This document shows positions 40,534-52,987 of a stretch of DNA of 60,000 bases, piece after piece. Source of the stretch: Lineus longissimus (lineage: Eukaryota; Nemertea; Pilidiophora; Heteronemertea; Lineidae); contig NC_088315.1 of the NCBI RefSeq assembly GCF_910592395.1, forward strand, positions 14,245,808 through 14,305,807, in the 5' to 3' direction. Both the position numbers and the translations under genes were made by a program. Under the pieces are notes generated by a model. It ran no database searches and was not told the origin of the DNA. It saw nothing but the letters and a program-made list of their open reading frames with translations. How positions within the stretch are numbered: position 1 is the stretch's first letter; each line of letters starts with the position of its first letter.

Positions 40534-43500
40534 GTCGAAATGATAATACAGTAAATAAATCTATTGAATGTTGCTGAAAAGAAAACACTTACTACGTTAG
40601 AAGCCATGTACATGATAACACCACCACCACCATTATCAATATCATCACAAGTCAACTGGGGAATATGTGTGATATTTGTTCAAAACTTGCGTATATGGTA
40701 TTTGCAGGTCTATTGTATTGTAACATATTTTTCACTTTCAAAATTAACTTTTTTACTAGAAATTATGAATCAATACTAACCGTAAGAAGCGTATGAAATT
40801 ACAGAAGGCCTTCGTCGAAAAATGTAATGTACTTGTACTCATTCGTGTCATTAAACCTGAAAGCAGCACAGCATAACAGTGAAATTACCGTGACATCAAT
40901 GGATGTCAAACTAACGTAGTGACGTAAATTTGAATTCGAAGTGCACAAATTCACAATTAAGGTTTCGAACACATTGAGAACTGAAAAACTTCATACAAAT
41001 GCTTTCACACCAATGATATGATTGTGGCGCTCCTGATGAGGTATCGCCCTCTGCTAAGCAGCTTTGGTCGTAACTAGGGTAAATGTTTTTTTCAAGTGAT
41101 ATGAGCGATGCAATACCTTAGTTTCCACCAGCGCCACGTAGCAGTCAATGAAGTTGTGCTGGTACTCCATTAACGTCATGCTTCAAATTTGAAGAAATTA
41201 ATATTACCTTCATCAAGTACGTAATAATATTACACCAGGCCTTTGTCGAAAATGTAGATCCCGAAGTCTAACTGTAATGAAAGAAAACATCAATGTGACA
41301 ATATGGTCTACTATGTATGAGGGGGAGAACGGGTATTTTCGGGACACTGGGATGGGCCGAAAATAACTGTCGGGATTCGGGATAGACACCCTTATTTTAG
41401 CGGGATTCGAGACAAGCCGTGTTTTGCGTCACGATTCGGCTAAAATTGCGTATTGGGAAACGGGATAAGCCTTTTTTCCTAACGGGACGTCGAGACAGTT
41501 ACCCCCCCCCCTTCCCCGTTCCCACCCTCATGACATGTAGCATTGTTTGTAGGCCTATTGTTACTCACAATCTATTTTTTTGTAATTGATACTGGTAGTA
41601 TCAATGTGAAATATGCCACACGTTGGGAGCATGCAAGGCCTAGTACAATACACCATCATCACAATCAAATATTTCAATAATACACTGTCAACGAGAATGA
41701 ATGTTCAACCATCAATCACGTGCATTGTAGTAGTGTACATCCCCCATCCCATGACGGCTTGCGCCCCGCTGACACGACGAGCACATGGTTGAGCCAATCC
41801 ATCGCCTATACACTACTTTACAAAAATCGACACCTACTGAAACTTTCACTAATTATTCTCGGAAATGTACTTTATCGTTACATCAATAAATGCACATTCG
41901 AATTTCAAAACTACCACTTATTTTTGCCGTGAAACTGACCTGAGTTATCGAAACACCGTCACTGCGAAAAGAGGAAGAAGCAGGTCCGCATTTATCGAAA
42001 TATTGCTAAATATAATTGTCAAAATGTCGACCAAATTACCAATTAAATCACAATAAACTTATCAAATGTTCACTCATGCCTTTGGGTGAAAAAATACTGA
42101 TTTTTCAATCATTCTCAATTTTACAAATCACCAATCACAAAAAGAAATAATGATGCAATTACCCAAAATAGATGAGGTTTGACCACTGGTATAATTCCGC
42201 CATCTTGGATATCGGCATCGTCACCACCACTTCAAATTCTAAAGTCTTATTCAGGCCTAATATGTGTCATCTGCTGTGGTAAAATGGCTTGTTTTATCAA
42301 TAAATAACAAAATATGATCTTTGTAAATAAAATCGGAGATCTTCTGGTGTGTTTTTATGTGAATTTATTACGAACTATCAATGCAGCGCAGGGCAGCCAT
42401 CGTGTTCTCATGCGTAGTGGCGATGCGATAGCCATCCGCGGCACTGCTTTTCAAGATGGTGGCAATTGCCCAGTGCTAGAGGCGTTGTAAGGAAAATTGA
42501 CAGCAGGCCCCTAATGAATGAACTCTCAACGATATCGATATATTTTCGTAATTCCAGCACAACTGTTCACCAATGAACGTCCACCGACAATCCCACTTAA
42601 CGAATATTAATATCAATTCATATCATGTATCTTAAAACGCTTTTATTTCATTTTAAAAAGAGTTATCGAGTGAACGATGACCTCCTACCGTACCCTCGAA
42701 ATAAACAGCCAAAATGACCACAAAAACACCTTTTTAGAAAAAAAACAGCGATTTTTACGAAATAAATGTCATCAGAGACGAAACTAGACACTAATTTAGC
42801 CAGGTATGCACAGTAATAGTACCTGAAGTGATCGATTTCAAGGAGAAAATACACTGAAAACAACTTTTCAGGAACAGAAATAAGATCACATTGTGAATAA
42901 AAATATGGAGTTTAGTCAATAGTGCAGCTGTACAGCCGCTCTTAATCCAAATAGTTTTCAAGGTTAAATGGTGCCAGTTTTAGTGCATAGACTTACTCGT
43001 CAATATTAATGGGGTTGCGATGTGATCCAGTCTCCAGTCGTCTCCTCTTAGGCAATGCTGATTCAGCCACTGCATCTCTGTAAGTGTAACAACAAAAATA
43101 GGAGAAGGGTTACATTGATAAGGGGTGAAGATATAGCCGGCCAGAATACGCAGATTCATAATCCAAATGCAATTTTGTATAGAATTTTCAAGTGGACCTC
43201 CATTGTCAATTAAATAAATCTTCAATCCGTGCCTTGGATTATCCTGACCGGACCAGAGCTCAGAACCTCTCTAATATTGACTTTAATAGGCCTACCAAGT
43301 TTCAGCAAATTCGTACGCATAATAAACGTACTACGGCACTACAACTGGATTTCTATTTTTATCGGACCACGATAAAATTGAACGGGCCCTCCCATAACCA
43401 TCATACCTAGTAAATCAAATCCTGAAAAACACGTTGGACGTTCAATTTCAAGGCTTATCAATCACATCATACAACCAGTCAGTCCGGTGTGTAGGCTTTG

Positions 43501-44217
43501 CCTAAATGGGTAGGCCTACAAAAGATTTGCAATAAGTGGTCTTCTGCTGTCAGTCAAATGGCCCTCCCCCCAATGGCACAGGTTGCTACACTCAGCAGCT
43601 AGTGATACCCTGATTAGAGTCATACAGCCCACACAAAAACATGCGCTGCGTACATGCTGCAATGCATAGACCAGGGCCTAACGTTGCATGTAGCAACACG
43701 CTGTGCTGCACAGCGTGCAGCTGCTGCAGTGCCAGTGTTGAACTTATTACTTGTAGGCCTATAGCTAAAAAAGAGCATGTAGGAGAATCAAGACACAATA
43801 TCACTTGTTGACAATTTTCACGTCAGATTTACCTATTAGTTCCTCTATTCTGCAAATAGAAATTCTGGTAGAAATTGGGAGATTTCTCCGGCGAGAATGA
43901 AAACCCCTCCTCGGACATGTTGGGGATGCTCCATGTGCTTGCACCACGATATGTCGATGGTGTCCAGTCAAAACGGCCCGATCAAGGCCGGATGCTGCCA
44001 ATCTGCGCACACGTTGATGAGGCTAAAAGGGGTATTGGGAAATGAGCATTCCTCCTTCCATTCCGACTGAATACCAGTTTTAGTTACACCCGCGTTCGCG
44101 GCCACAACCATGGCAACAAGATGGAGTCTGCAGACCAGAATTCGCCACAAGACTGGTTTCTGCGTTTCGTTTCTGTGTTTCTGTTTCGTTTCTGTGTTTC
44201 TTGTTTTACAACTACCC

Positions 44218-45456
44218 CAGCAATGTAACCTACAAGCGAAGCATCAGAAAAGTGATGCAATTGTGATTGTACCACATTTTCAAACCCACCAGGCATGACA
44301 CAACGAGACAGAAAACTCGTCCATCATTGGTAGTTGTCTCAACCAAATGTCTCACAAATTTAACTCCGGTGGTGACAACATGTCATCCCAGTCAACCTTT
44401 TTTCTACAAGTGTCCTGTAGAATCTTCTTTGCAGGTAGAATCAAGGGGTTCACAAACCCTAGAGGATCATAGATTGAGCAAACTATGCTCAATACTGGTT
44501 GGTGGTTTTACTTTGACATTTACTCAATTTGTCGGTCTCAATGTTCCAGTACATACCCAGAGCTCTCTCTACAGGCAATTCATCATTGTCAATGTCCAAA
44601 TGTCCAATGGTCGATGCTCTTTCAAATTCTGGTATCATCTGCAGCAGTTCTCTACAGTTGCTTACCCACTTGCACAAACTTAAAGCCACCTTTTGGCAGC
44701 AATCTCACCATCTGCTGTGCAACACTTATCAACTTTGCAGGAGTTGGCCTAGAAGACAAGTTGTCATCTACATAGAAACCACGCTCAACAGTTTGCAATG
44801 TCTCAACATCAAAATCCCTTTCATTATCATGTGCTGTGCGTCTTAATGCAAAATTTGCAGCTGAAGGGCTCCACACCCCACCAATGGATGAACCAACATC
44901 CTGTATTCTACAATTTTACCATCAGGTTTGCCATCCTCCCACCAGAGGAATCTCAAGGCATCTTGGTCCTCCTAATCACCCTGTGATACATGTCTCGATG
45001 TCAGCCATGTATGCTGCATCGTATTGCCTAAATCTGAAAAGTACCCCGACCAACTTGTTGGCCAAATCTGGGCCCTGGTAGACATGATCGTTTAGCGAAG
45101 TGCCACCATGCTTCGCAGCACAGGCGACCACACTATGCGTACCTTCCCTGGTTTTTGAGGGTGAAACACCGGGTTGTGTGGCAGAAACCAAACATGACCA
45201 CCTGTGCCTTGAACTTCCTTGGGTGGGATCTTTTCAGCATATCCATTTGACAACATTTCATTGATACATCGACAATACATTTCATGTAGCTCAGCATCCT
45301 TTTTAAAGCGATTACCAATACTACGCAACCTATTTTCGACCATCTGCTTGTTGTCAGGCAAACATCTAGGACTTGACTTAAATGGAATATGCATCTCATA
45401 ATGCCCACCTTTCTGTGTTGTGGTATCATCCCACAACCTGAGAACCTTTCTGTCAT
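44218..45456 (-). pseudogene. Pao-2 reverse transcriptase and start of RNase H
   Basis: Fragments with MHIPFKSSPRCLPDNK...[12 protein letters not shown] (45456-45092), [38 protein letters not shown] (45120-44990), RGFYVDDNLSS (the YVDD box, near 44780) and HHFSDASLVGYIA (near 44240). Several frame changes. The RNase H is cut by the MULE at 44217. Confidence 0.9.
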
Positions 45457-45520
45457 TTACTGAAAATACGACATCATCATTGAAACAATCAGTGGAATCT
45501 AACTTCCAAAACTTTTGTAA

Positions 45521-47443
45521 CTACGTTTGCAACTGAGTATCAGCAGCATGGATACAATTTGAAGAAGCACTGCTTGATGGTCGGCTAGTTTTGCCTAATG
45601 GCCAGTTTAGTATCCAACCTAACCTTGTCCTAGTTGCATAAGGCTCACCAGGACTACCCATTTTAATATCCAAGGGGCAAATGGCCTCAGGCACATCCTG
45701 GTCTATCAACAAAGTTACCTTCCCTTGGTCAACCAGTGGCAAACTTAACTCTTTTAGATGAGACCACCTTCTAAGGTCACCTCTAATACACACTATCTTC
45801 TGGTATAGGCATTATTGGTTTAGAATAAACCCATGCTAGCTGTACCAACTCACCACCATTTACATCTTTTACCTCAAGAGAGACCAAGTTGGCATTACAC
45901 CTTACATTTTCCTTATTTAGTGTTGTCAAAGTGAGGGATGTTTTCTTACCAGGTGTTGCCAATTCATCAACTAACTCTTGGCTACAAAATGTGTTTGTGG
46001 ACCCACTATCCAATAAAGCATAAGTGTGTACAACATTCCTGCCATTCTTTGCTTTGACCTGTACCGGTACAATGGGTGCAATCCTACTACTACCACTGTC
46101 AACATTTGGCACACTACGAGACGGTAGAGAGTTAACATAAACATTTACAGCACTCTTATCAATCTTAACACCGTTTGAGGAGCCTGTACCAACACTACTC
46201 TTACTACTACCAGAGCTTGCACTGACACTAACAGGTTTTGATTCTGTTGGCAAATGTAAAAACTTGGTGTGCGGCCTTCCGCACCCACTGACACTGCACC
46301 TACGGTCAAGAAAACACTTTGCCAGGTGTCGATACTTTGAACTGTTAAAAATAGAGTGCTGTCCTTTACACTTTATACAAACACTACGATTGTTCTCTTC
46401 TGGCTTTGTCTCCGTCTTGACTTGTGGCGCCATTTGCCTACTAAAACTGGAACCCTTTGCCCGATTTGACTGCACGTGTTGACCTGTTGATGAACTTGGA
46501 GATGTAGCATTAGCTCCAGCAGAAATCCCAAAGACTGGGTCATTGGCTTCCTTTGACGCAGTGTCAACAAATTTTGCGAACTCCTCGAAACTGGGAAAAC
46601 AACCCTGATTCACTTGCGTCGTATTTGCTATCTTCCTGAATCTGTTTTGCAGATAGATAAAGTGGCAATTTCTCATCAAGTTTCAACACACACCTACGAT
46701 TGCCAACTTCACTCAGCTTGTCCATGGCATTTAATGTTTCATAGCAACTTCTGAGGTCATCCGAATACTCTTGGAGGCCCTTTGCATCACTGGCCTTTAT
46801 CTGTGGCCCACAAATGACCTTTTCGACCCTTGCCTCAGCAACCACATGGTTATTTCCAAATCTTTGCTCGAACAAAGACTTAGCACGGGTGTAACCTTGT
46901 GCGGGCTGCATGGCTGCACAACACTCAATCACCTGATACGCTTTTCCTTTTTTAACACTGCAACAATCGTGCCAACATAGCCTGGTCTGAGGCCTGAGTG
47001 CACCCAACTGTGTTGCCAAAGGAATTAACAAATGCCCAAAACTTAAGGGGGTTGCCGTCAAATGTCATCAACTCCAGCCGCGGAAGCTGCATACTCTCAT
47101 AAATATGACGTTGCTGCTGCATCATCTGCAAACTCACATTCATCACACCAGCATGGAGGTCAGCAACACCGACACTAGGCTTACTAGTGCACTGAGAGTT
47201 ATCGACTACACACGTTTTATCGAAGTTCCCTTTTGGATCACACAAAGAGTTGTCGACTGGACACAATTTATCACAGTTCACTTTTGGATCACAGGAAGAG
47301 TTGTCAACTGGACACGATCTATCACCGTTCCCATTTGGAGCAAACGGAGTAGGTTCAGGTTGTACCTGACCAACAATATTACCGTTATAACCAGAAGTAT
47401 TAAGGTAGCAGGAAGGGTTGGGCGTTTGTGGTTTCTGAGTCAA
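45521..47443 (-). pseudogene. Pao-2 Gag, zinc knuckles and protease
   Basis: Open parts 47443-46952 (N-terminal, with a repeated CPVDNS-type Cys/Pro/Asp motif, then LPRLELMTFDGNPLKFWAFV), 47061-46564 (GYTRAKSLFEQRFG), 46679-45783 (knuckle region CIKCKGQHS and protease YALLDSGSTNTFC) and 45793-45521. Each junction is a frame change. Upstream of 47443 the gag start is unclear. Confidence 0.88.
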
Positions 47444-47706
47444 CAGGCATTTGGTCTCAGTATTTGGGTTTTGATTGCCATGACTGTACCCCTGTAAAAG
47501 TCGGAGGAGGAGAAGTTAAGAATGATGAAAGCATTGAAGAAGAAGAAATTTTATTATTGAGGAAAGCAAAATTTATTATGAGACTAGAAGGCAGTATCAG
47601 CTGCATTTGCAATGGTAGTACAGTACATGTAGGTGGAACAGGTTCCCCGTGGCCTTTGAAATGGGTGGGGGGAGAATTTGCCAAGGAAGCATAATGACTT
47701 AACAGA

Positions 47707-47879
47707 GCTGCCAACCCTTAAGAGGCCCTTCGAGGGTTTGTGCATCTAAAATTAAGGATTTTGAGGGTGTGCTTCCATAGTTTAAGGAGCGAATTCTCTG
47801 ACCTAAAGATGCCACGGATTTTGGTGGGATTTGGGGGAAAATAAGGAGTGGGTTGTGAAAATCCTTAAGGGTTGGCAGC
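47707..47879. mobile_element. 173-bp foldback/MITE
   Basis: Ends GCTGCCAACCCTTAAG and its complement CTTAAGGGTTGGCAGC. No clear target duplication. Confidence 0.75.
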
Positions 47880-47964
47880 CGTGACTTGATTATTTTGAAA
47901 ATGGCAGTCTGAAGACACTAAAAGGTGGAACATGGCATTTTATCGGCTTTGAAGTGTTCCGCAG

Positions 47965-48185
47965 TTAAAGGGCGACTATAGGCAGCAGCTAGGTAGGCAA
48001 GATAAAGTCATACAAATTCGCCAACAGGGGTCTCTCCTATCTCACAGTACGTGGAAATGTTCACACTTGTACATGGAAGGTATTAAGAGCCGCATCAAAC
48101 ATAACCAAGTGCCCTTATTGGGCATATCAGTCACCAAAAGATGGTCAACCTAACCCCCCTGCTGCTGCCTATAGTCCCCCTTTAA
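47965..48185. mobile_element. 221-bp foldback/MITE
   Basis: Ends TTAAAGGG(C/G)GACTATAGGC with AGCAGC after, complemented at the right end. Flanked by AA/TT-rich sequence, with no certain duplication. Confidence 0.75.
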
Positions 48186-48406
48186 AAAGTCAATTGATGT
48201 GTATGACTCGTGCGTGTGAGCGATATTTACATGTTTAAAATTTGAACAACGTATATCATATTTACAATGAGCAGATAACAATATCACTATTATCAGCAGT
48301 ATTATGCATTCACTGTGGGAACATGTGGGAAAATGACTAGTCATGTGGATGAGTGGCGTACAGTAGTTTTCAGGAACTTGTGCATGGACAATCACAGTGG
48401 ATAATA

Positions 48407-51099
48407 CTGTAAAGTTTGCGATAAGCGGTCGTGGCGCGAAACCGGTGTAATATATGTGAGTGTTTCCCGTGTGTGAGTGTTTCCCCTCATTGTTTGGGAA
48501 CGCTCAAAAATAGATTGACAAGTTTTTCTGTGTATCCCCCTATTGAAAAGTCATGTTCTCTCTAGCTGCCTATTGTTTGGAAACACTGACACATGGGGAA
48601 CAACCACATATGTTACACCGGCAATATGGAAAATCAATAATAACACATGTTCAGGGCCGTTTATATTACAGGTTGATACGTTCATTTGTCACTTGGATTT
48701 TCTCGGCGACGCACATGGACTCAGAAGAAGAAGAGATAGCAGCCATGCTGCTCCTGATGGAGAATAGAAAACGAAAGCGGAGGCGACGGACGAAAACAAT
48801 GTGGTACATAGAAGTGCTGCATTTTTGCATTTTTTGTTTCTCATTTCCAATCGAAATTAGCTATTGTATGTGTAAACTAATGAAAATGCCGAAAAGTAGC
48901 TATACTCACAGTTTCGAAGGCGATATCACTACAAATGCACATGGACGTCCACTTTCTTTGCCAGCTCATTTCACAAAGAATGAACATGTCCATTCATCGC
49001 CTCACGCGTGAAATGACATGAAATGACGTGAGGCGACGAATGCGGGCAAAACTTACAAAATTCACTTCAATGAGAACAGGTCAATAGGTTTTCCAATGTC
49101 CATTCATCAGCTCACGAATGACAAGTGACAAATGAGTCGTGAGTCGATGAAACGTGAGGTCTATGTAACTTCAGCCTAGGCACACTGTGACATGAACCTC
49201 TAGGCTTACAAGTTCAATGGAAACGAACGAGTGGTTCATAACAAGGCACTCTTTATTCGAAAGAATGGGTATTACAGCTCTTAGTCGTCAAGAAAATGCA
49301 GATCATTGTCCTCGTCATCATGGTCATCAAAGTGTACAATGTCCTGGTCTATGTGTTCAGGGACGGGTTCATCAGCCTGAAGCAGGCCACATGCTCGCCA
49401 GGCGGTGTGAATTGCCTCGGCGGTTATCCGGGCCCAAGATTCGCCAATCAAACTTAACACTTCACCCCTTGTTATGGGAGGGGAATTCCCTCGCTCATCG
49501 TTATGCTCAATCTTCCACGCTTTCCACCTTTTGCGGAGATTACTTTTGAAAGATCTGATAATCGTCTTGTCCAGTGGTTGCACTAAAGGTGTGCACCTCC
49601 CCGGTATCATCTCAATGAAACCGGGGGCATCTTCAATTTCCTGACGGATTTGTGCATCTCGGTGAGCGGGGAACATGTCCCATATCAAGAGAAATGGGAA
49701 GGCGTCACCTACAAAAGGAAGAAGGCATACGTTGACCCAAGAAAGAATAGTCTGCCAACTCGCCCAGCCCGTTTCAGATCCGCTAACTTGTACATTTTCA
49801 GGAGCGTTTTCCCTCAAATTTTGAATTTCGTCGCCATCTGCGACGAGACCCTTAAAAATGACACTTGCTGTAATTCCAAGTGTTACGGTGCAACCTAATT
49901 TAGAATTGCCGCGAGAAGTTCGCACGTCAATTTGCTTCCTGCCCTTGACATCGTACGTGTTCTGGGGTGCCATATCCCAAAGTGCAAAAGTTTCATCCAT
50001 GTTCACGACTAGGTTGATTCCATTTTCCTCAACATTCTGAGCTACGTCATCCCTAAAATTCGCCACAAGTTGCCCAGCGTTTTCTGGTATTGTTTGCGAA
50101 TCTTTGCATTGCTTCCTGAAGCTAAAGCCATTCCTTGTTAAAAATCCGCTCAGCCATCCTTTGCTTGCTCTGAACTCAACCAGTTGAGGCCTACTATCCC
50201 GGTACTCTTGCTGCCGCGCTGCTGGAAGCTCTGCCCACCATTGATTGAAAAACCGTTGTCCCTTCTCCATCAGGTCTTCACCGGAAACAGGTACTCCCTG
50301 CTCCCGCCTAGTCTCTGCCCACTCTCGTACGTGTCTGTCCACCTCGGGCCAATACGCTGAAAAAATAAAGAGTACTAATTTTCCAAAAAAAACTAATGCT
50401 TCCGAATTCTAAATTTTACATAACCACACTCCTCTGTGAGAGACTAGTTTTGGCATTTTCATCGAAGGTAACACTCACCAATCCCTCTCTCTCTTTGTCT
50501 CTGCATGTGGCTCTGCCTTGTCGTGGCTACCCGATGTCTATCTCGGAGATCTTCCTCGTTAAGCCATCGGCGCATAGTTGTTGCAGGGATGTTGTGAGCT
50601 CTTGCAAACTCTGCCGCAGTCACGCCGCGAGGAACCCTGATGTTTTCATTTTGGTAATCATCGATTAGACGAATTTTTTCTTGAATTGAGTATGACCTAT
50701 GGCGGCGAGGATATTGTGCCGCGGCAAAAACTTCATCATCATCCTCAGGTTCAGGATCAGCATCACCAACAGCGTCACCTCCGTTTTCCATAGAAAAGGC
50801 CAAGTGTGCCAGGAGGCAAAAAACACAGATTACTTTCTTCAGATTCATGGTACAGTACATGTACTTCACGAAGAGTCGCATGGCATACAGTAGGGCTTTA
50901 AAATGTTTCCCTTTAAAATTACGTGACACTAACTTCATCACCTTATCGATTTTTATTCACAAAAGGTGAATAACCAGTACCCCTAGTTTTACGCACTCGG
51001 CCTGGTTATTCCAGTGCAATACCGGCCCATAACATGAACATTCATAGATCTTCTGTATTGCCGGTTTCGCGCCACGACCGCTTATCGCAAACTTTACAG
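48407..51099. mobile_element. pogo-like DNA transposon 2, compact and apparently intact
   Basis: Perfect 39-bp terminal inverted repeats beginning CTGTAAAGTTTGCGATAAGC (48407-48445 and 51061-51099), bounded by TA on both sides. Total 2,693 bp, containing one spliced transposase gene with no visible lesion. The family differs in ends and sequence from the element at 17405-22616. Confidence 0.95.
49281..50791 (-). CDS. pogo-type DDE transposase, two exons, 462 aa
   Basis: Cut-and-paste transposase with TA target choice. Exon 1 runs 50791-50479 from ATG (MENGGDAVGDADPEPEDDDE) and contains a psq-type helix-turn-helix (HRSYSIQEKIRLIDDYQ...TAAEFARAHNIPATTMRRWL). A 122-bp intron (50478-50357) has GTGAGT at the donor and TTTTTTCAG at the acceptor. 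Exon 2, 50356-49281, holds a CENP-B-like HTH (YWPEVDRHVREWA) and the catalytic domain with NMDETFALWD, LLIWDMFPAHRD and LVQPLDKTIIRSFK, giving the three acidic residues. It ends with an acidic Asp/His-rich tail. The exons join in frame and no stop interrupts the gene. An upstream in-frame ATG at 50941 is possible but adds a hydrophobic, atypical leader. Confidence 0.88.
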
Positions 51100-51438
51100 T
51101 ATGACTGACTTGGGAAGAGCAGGATGTTTTGAGCATGACCAAAAGGCTGCTTAGAGGCGAGGAGGAGGCAAGAGGGCGATGACTTTAAATTTAGAGAAAG
51201 GCCTAAAAAATGCTGAGCACTACTGTATATGATGAGTTTATGTTACCAACATGAGCAGTGAACAATATCAGCAGTGTTATGTTTTCACTGTGGTGGGGTA
51301 GCAGAAGTTGCCACAAATGGAGCAGCACTTTGAGGTAATTAGTGCCTTTTGCGTTAGGTCTTTGCTGCAGTTGGAATGAATGAAACGCTGGATGGCAGTG
51401 GTGAGGTGACGTTGTGGTGCGACGTTGACTGTAGATTT

Positions 51439-52941
51439 CTATACAGCTGTAAGTAAGGCCTCAGATAAGTGGGTGTTGTTCATGAATGCCGTGATCAATG
51501 CATATTTGAATTGGCCCAGTGCCCTGGCAATGCGGTGGCCAAGAAATTGTGCTGGTGAAATAAGAAATGGGGAGTGCCCACTTGCTGTGGCTGGATGTAC
51601 AATAATCGCACAGTCCTTGGGTTCAGCAGAAACTGTTGAAGGATCACCTTCAGCTCGGTTGAGGCCAGTGCTACGTGTTTTAGCATCATTATATGCCTGT
51701 GAAAGCAGGAATGCATCTTCGACATGGACATATGTCCCTGAATCTTTATGTTCTTGGACAAGGTGTGGTGGCGGTTTGCGGTCATGGGCGGAGTAGTGTT
51801 GGAGGAGTGGTGACACAGTTGTCGCCAAATGTGAACTTTGCTGAGCGAAATGTTTTATTTCTGGACGATTTGCCAGCACGAGACCTTTAGCCAGGGCTAT
51901 ATCCTCACTCGTGTGGTATGTGTCGACCTTTGGTACGATTTTGAATGTTGATAAACCGGCGGTGCTGCCTGTTTGCTGGTAAACGGGAAATGACGTATTG
52001 CAGGAGTTGGACTGACCAATACGAATGTTGTTGCCAGTTATGACTGCAAGTGCCATAACATCTGGAGCCAAGAGAGCCACATTTCTCAGAATGGGGTTGG
52101 AAGGCACATGTAACCAGGCCATGTCTGAGTGAGCATGTACTGATGGAGCACACATCAATATACAGAGGGTGTTGTCCGTGTCTACCAAAAGAGTGGGAGC
52201 TGCTGTCCACTGTAAGTCATGGTTGGGTTTTAACCAATCGGAACAAGCACCACTGAAGAAATATGGATCAGCATCGAATGATTTAAAGTGTTCCGCAATC
52301 CTACTGAAGAAGTGGACTGCTGGAACAGCTCGCAGTTTACCACGATGCAGATCATCCGGGAACATGAAGCAACCCATAGGACACCTGACAATTGGGTAAC
52401 AGAATTCGTTCAGGGCTGAAGTTAACTGACCCAGTTCACCACTTTGTATGCATTCGTGGAAAGTGCCCAGTTGTTAAGTAACATCCTGAAAATGTGGCTG
52501 CAGGTGTTGGGATCGTTGCATTTCAGGTGTCCAAATGTCCAGCACTGGTAGCCACGAGTCTCTGAGGGGGTGAGGAAGGAAGCGCATGAGTGTTTCACTA
52601 TATGCATGCCCAGGTTTACTGAGGCATGTCCATATGACAGCAGGCCAACAATCCGCCCATATAGCAGTCCAGAGTTTCTGTGTTCGAGGGCAGACAGAGG
52701 AGCAGCATTGATGGCAAACCAGCTGACCAGGTACCATACCAGATTTGTCACTATATTGGCGCTTGATGATATGTTTGTTGTACGAATTGTCTGCATTTAA
52801 TTCATTTAGAGTGATGGGGTAGTGAAGAGTTGATATGCGATGGCAGATAGCACAGTCGTTGCGTTGCATGACAACTGAAAGTGAATGTGATATCATAGAA
52901 CTGAGGCGTTTGCAATGGGACGAAAGGTGAAGGAGAAGCAA
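51439..52941 (-). pseudogene. unrecognised ORF set with Cys pairs, likely one decayed gene
   Basis: The main open frame is 52377-51439 (312 codons from its first ATG), open further upstream to about 52440 (ECIQSGELGQLTSALNEFCYPIVRCPMGCFMFPDD). Another frame, 52941-52474, carries Cys pairs (CAIC, CHQCC) and a Trp-rich stretch. The two are probably parts of one gene separated by a frame change near 52470. I do not recognise a catalytic motif or domain. It could be a captured host gene fragment or the ORF of an unidentified mobile element. Confidence 0.4.
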
Positions 52942-52987
52942 GGAGTCAAATGGGTCATCTTCCGGTGACTAATATACAGAGTAAGGG

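Larger units (their letters stand above)
29223..44217. mobile_element. 14,995-bp Mutator-like element (MULE) inserted in Pao-2
   Basis: Terminal inverted repeats start GGGTAGTTGTAAAACAAG at 29223 and, on minus, at 44217. Subterminal GAAACACAGAAACG-type short repeats extend the similarity to ~50 bp. A perfect 9-bp duplication, CAGCAATGT, flanks both ends (29214-29222 and 44218-44226). The superfamily is confirmed by the transposase at 33709-36473. Most of the remaining ~12 kb is non-coding: poly-G runs near 29453-29470 and 29743-29757, a foldback at 29896-30039, and a 2.2 kb segment duplicated elsewhere. I see no gene in 30040-33700 or 40540-44100. Confidence 0.93.
27360..47443 (-). mobile_element. 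BEL/Pao retrotransposon 2, split by a ribozyme array and a MULE
   Basis: Minus-strand fragments at 47443-44218 (gag to RNase H start), 29222-28741 (rest of RNase H) and 27777-27360 (start of the pre-integrase region) are collinear with one Pao element. The gaps correspond exactly to two insertions with target duplications. The element is truncated at about 27360, in the H2C2 region, so its integrase is missing. Confidence 0.9.
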
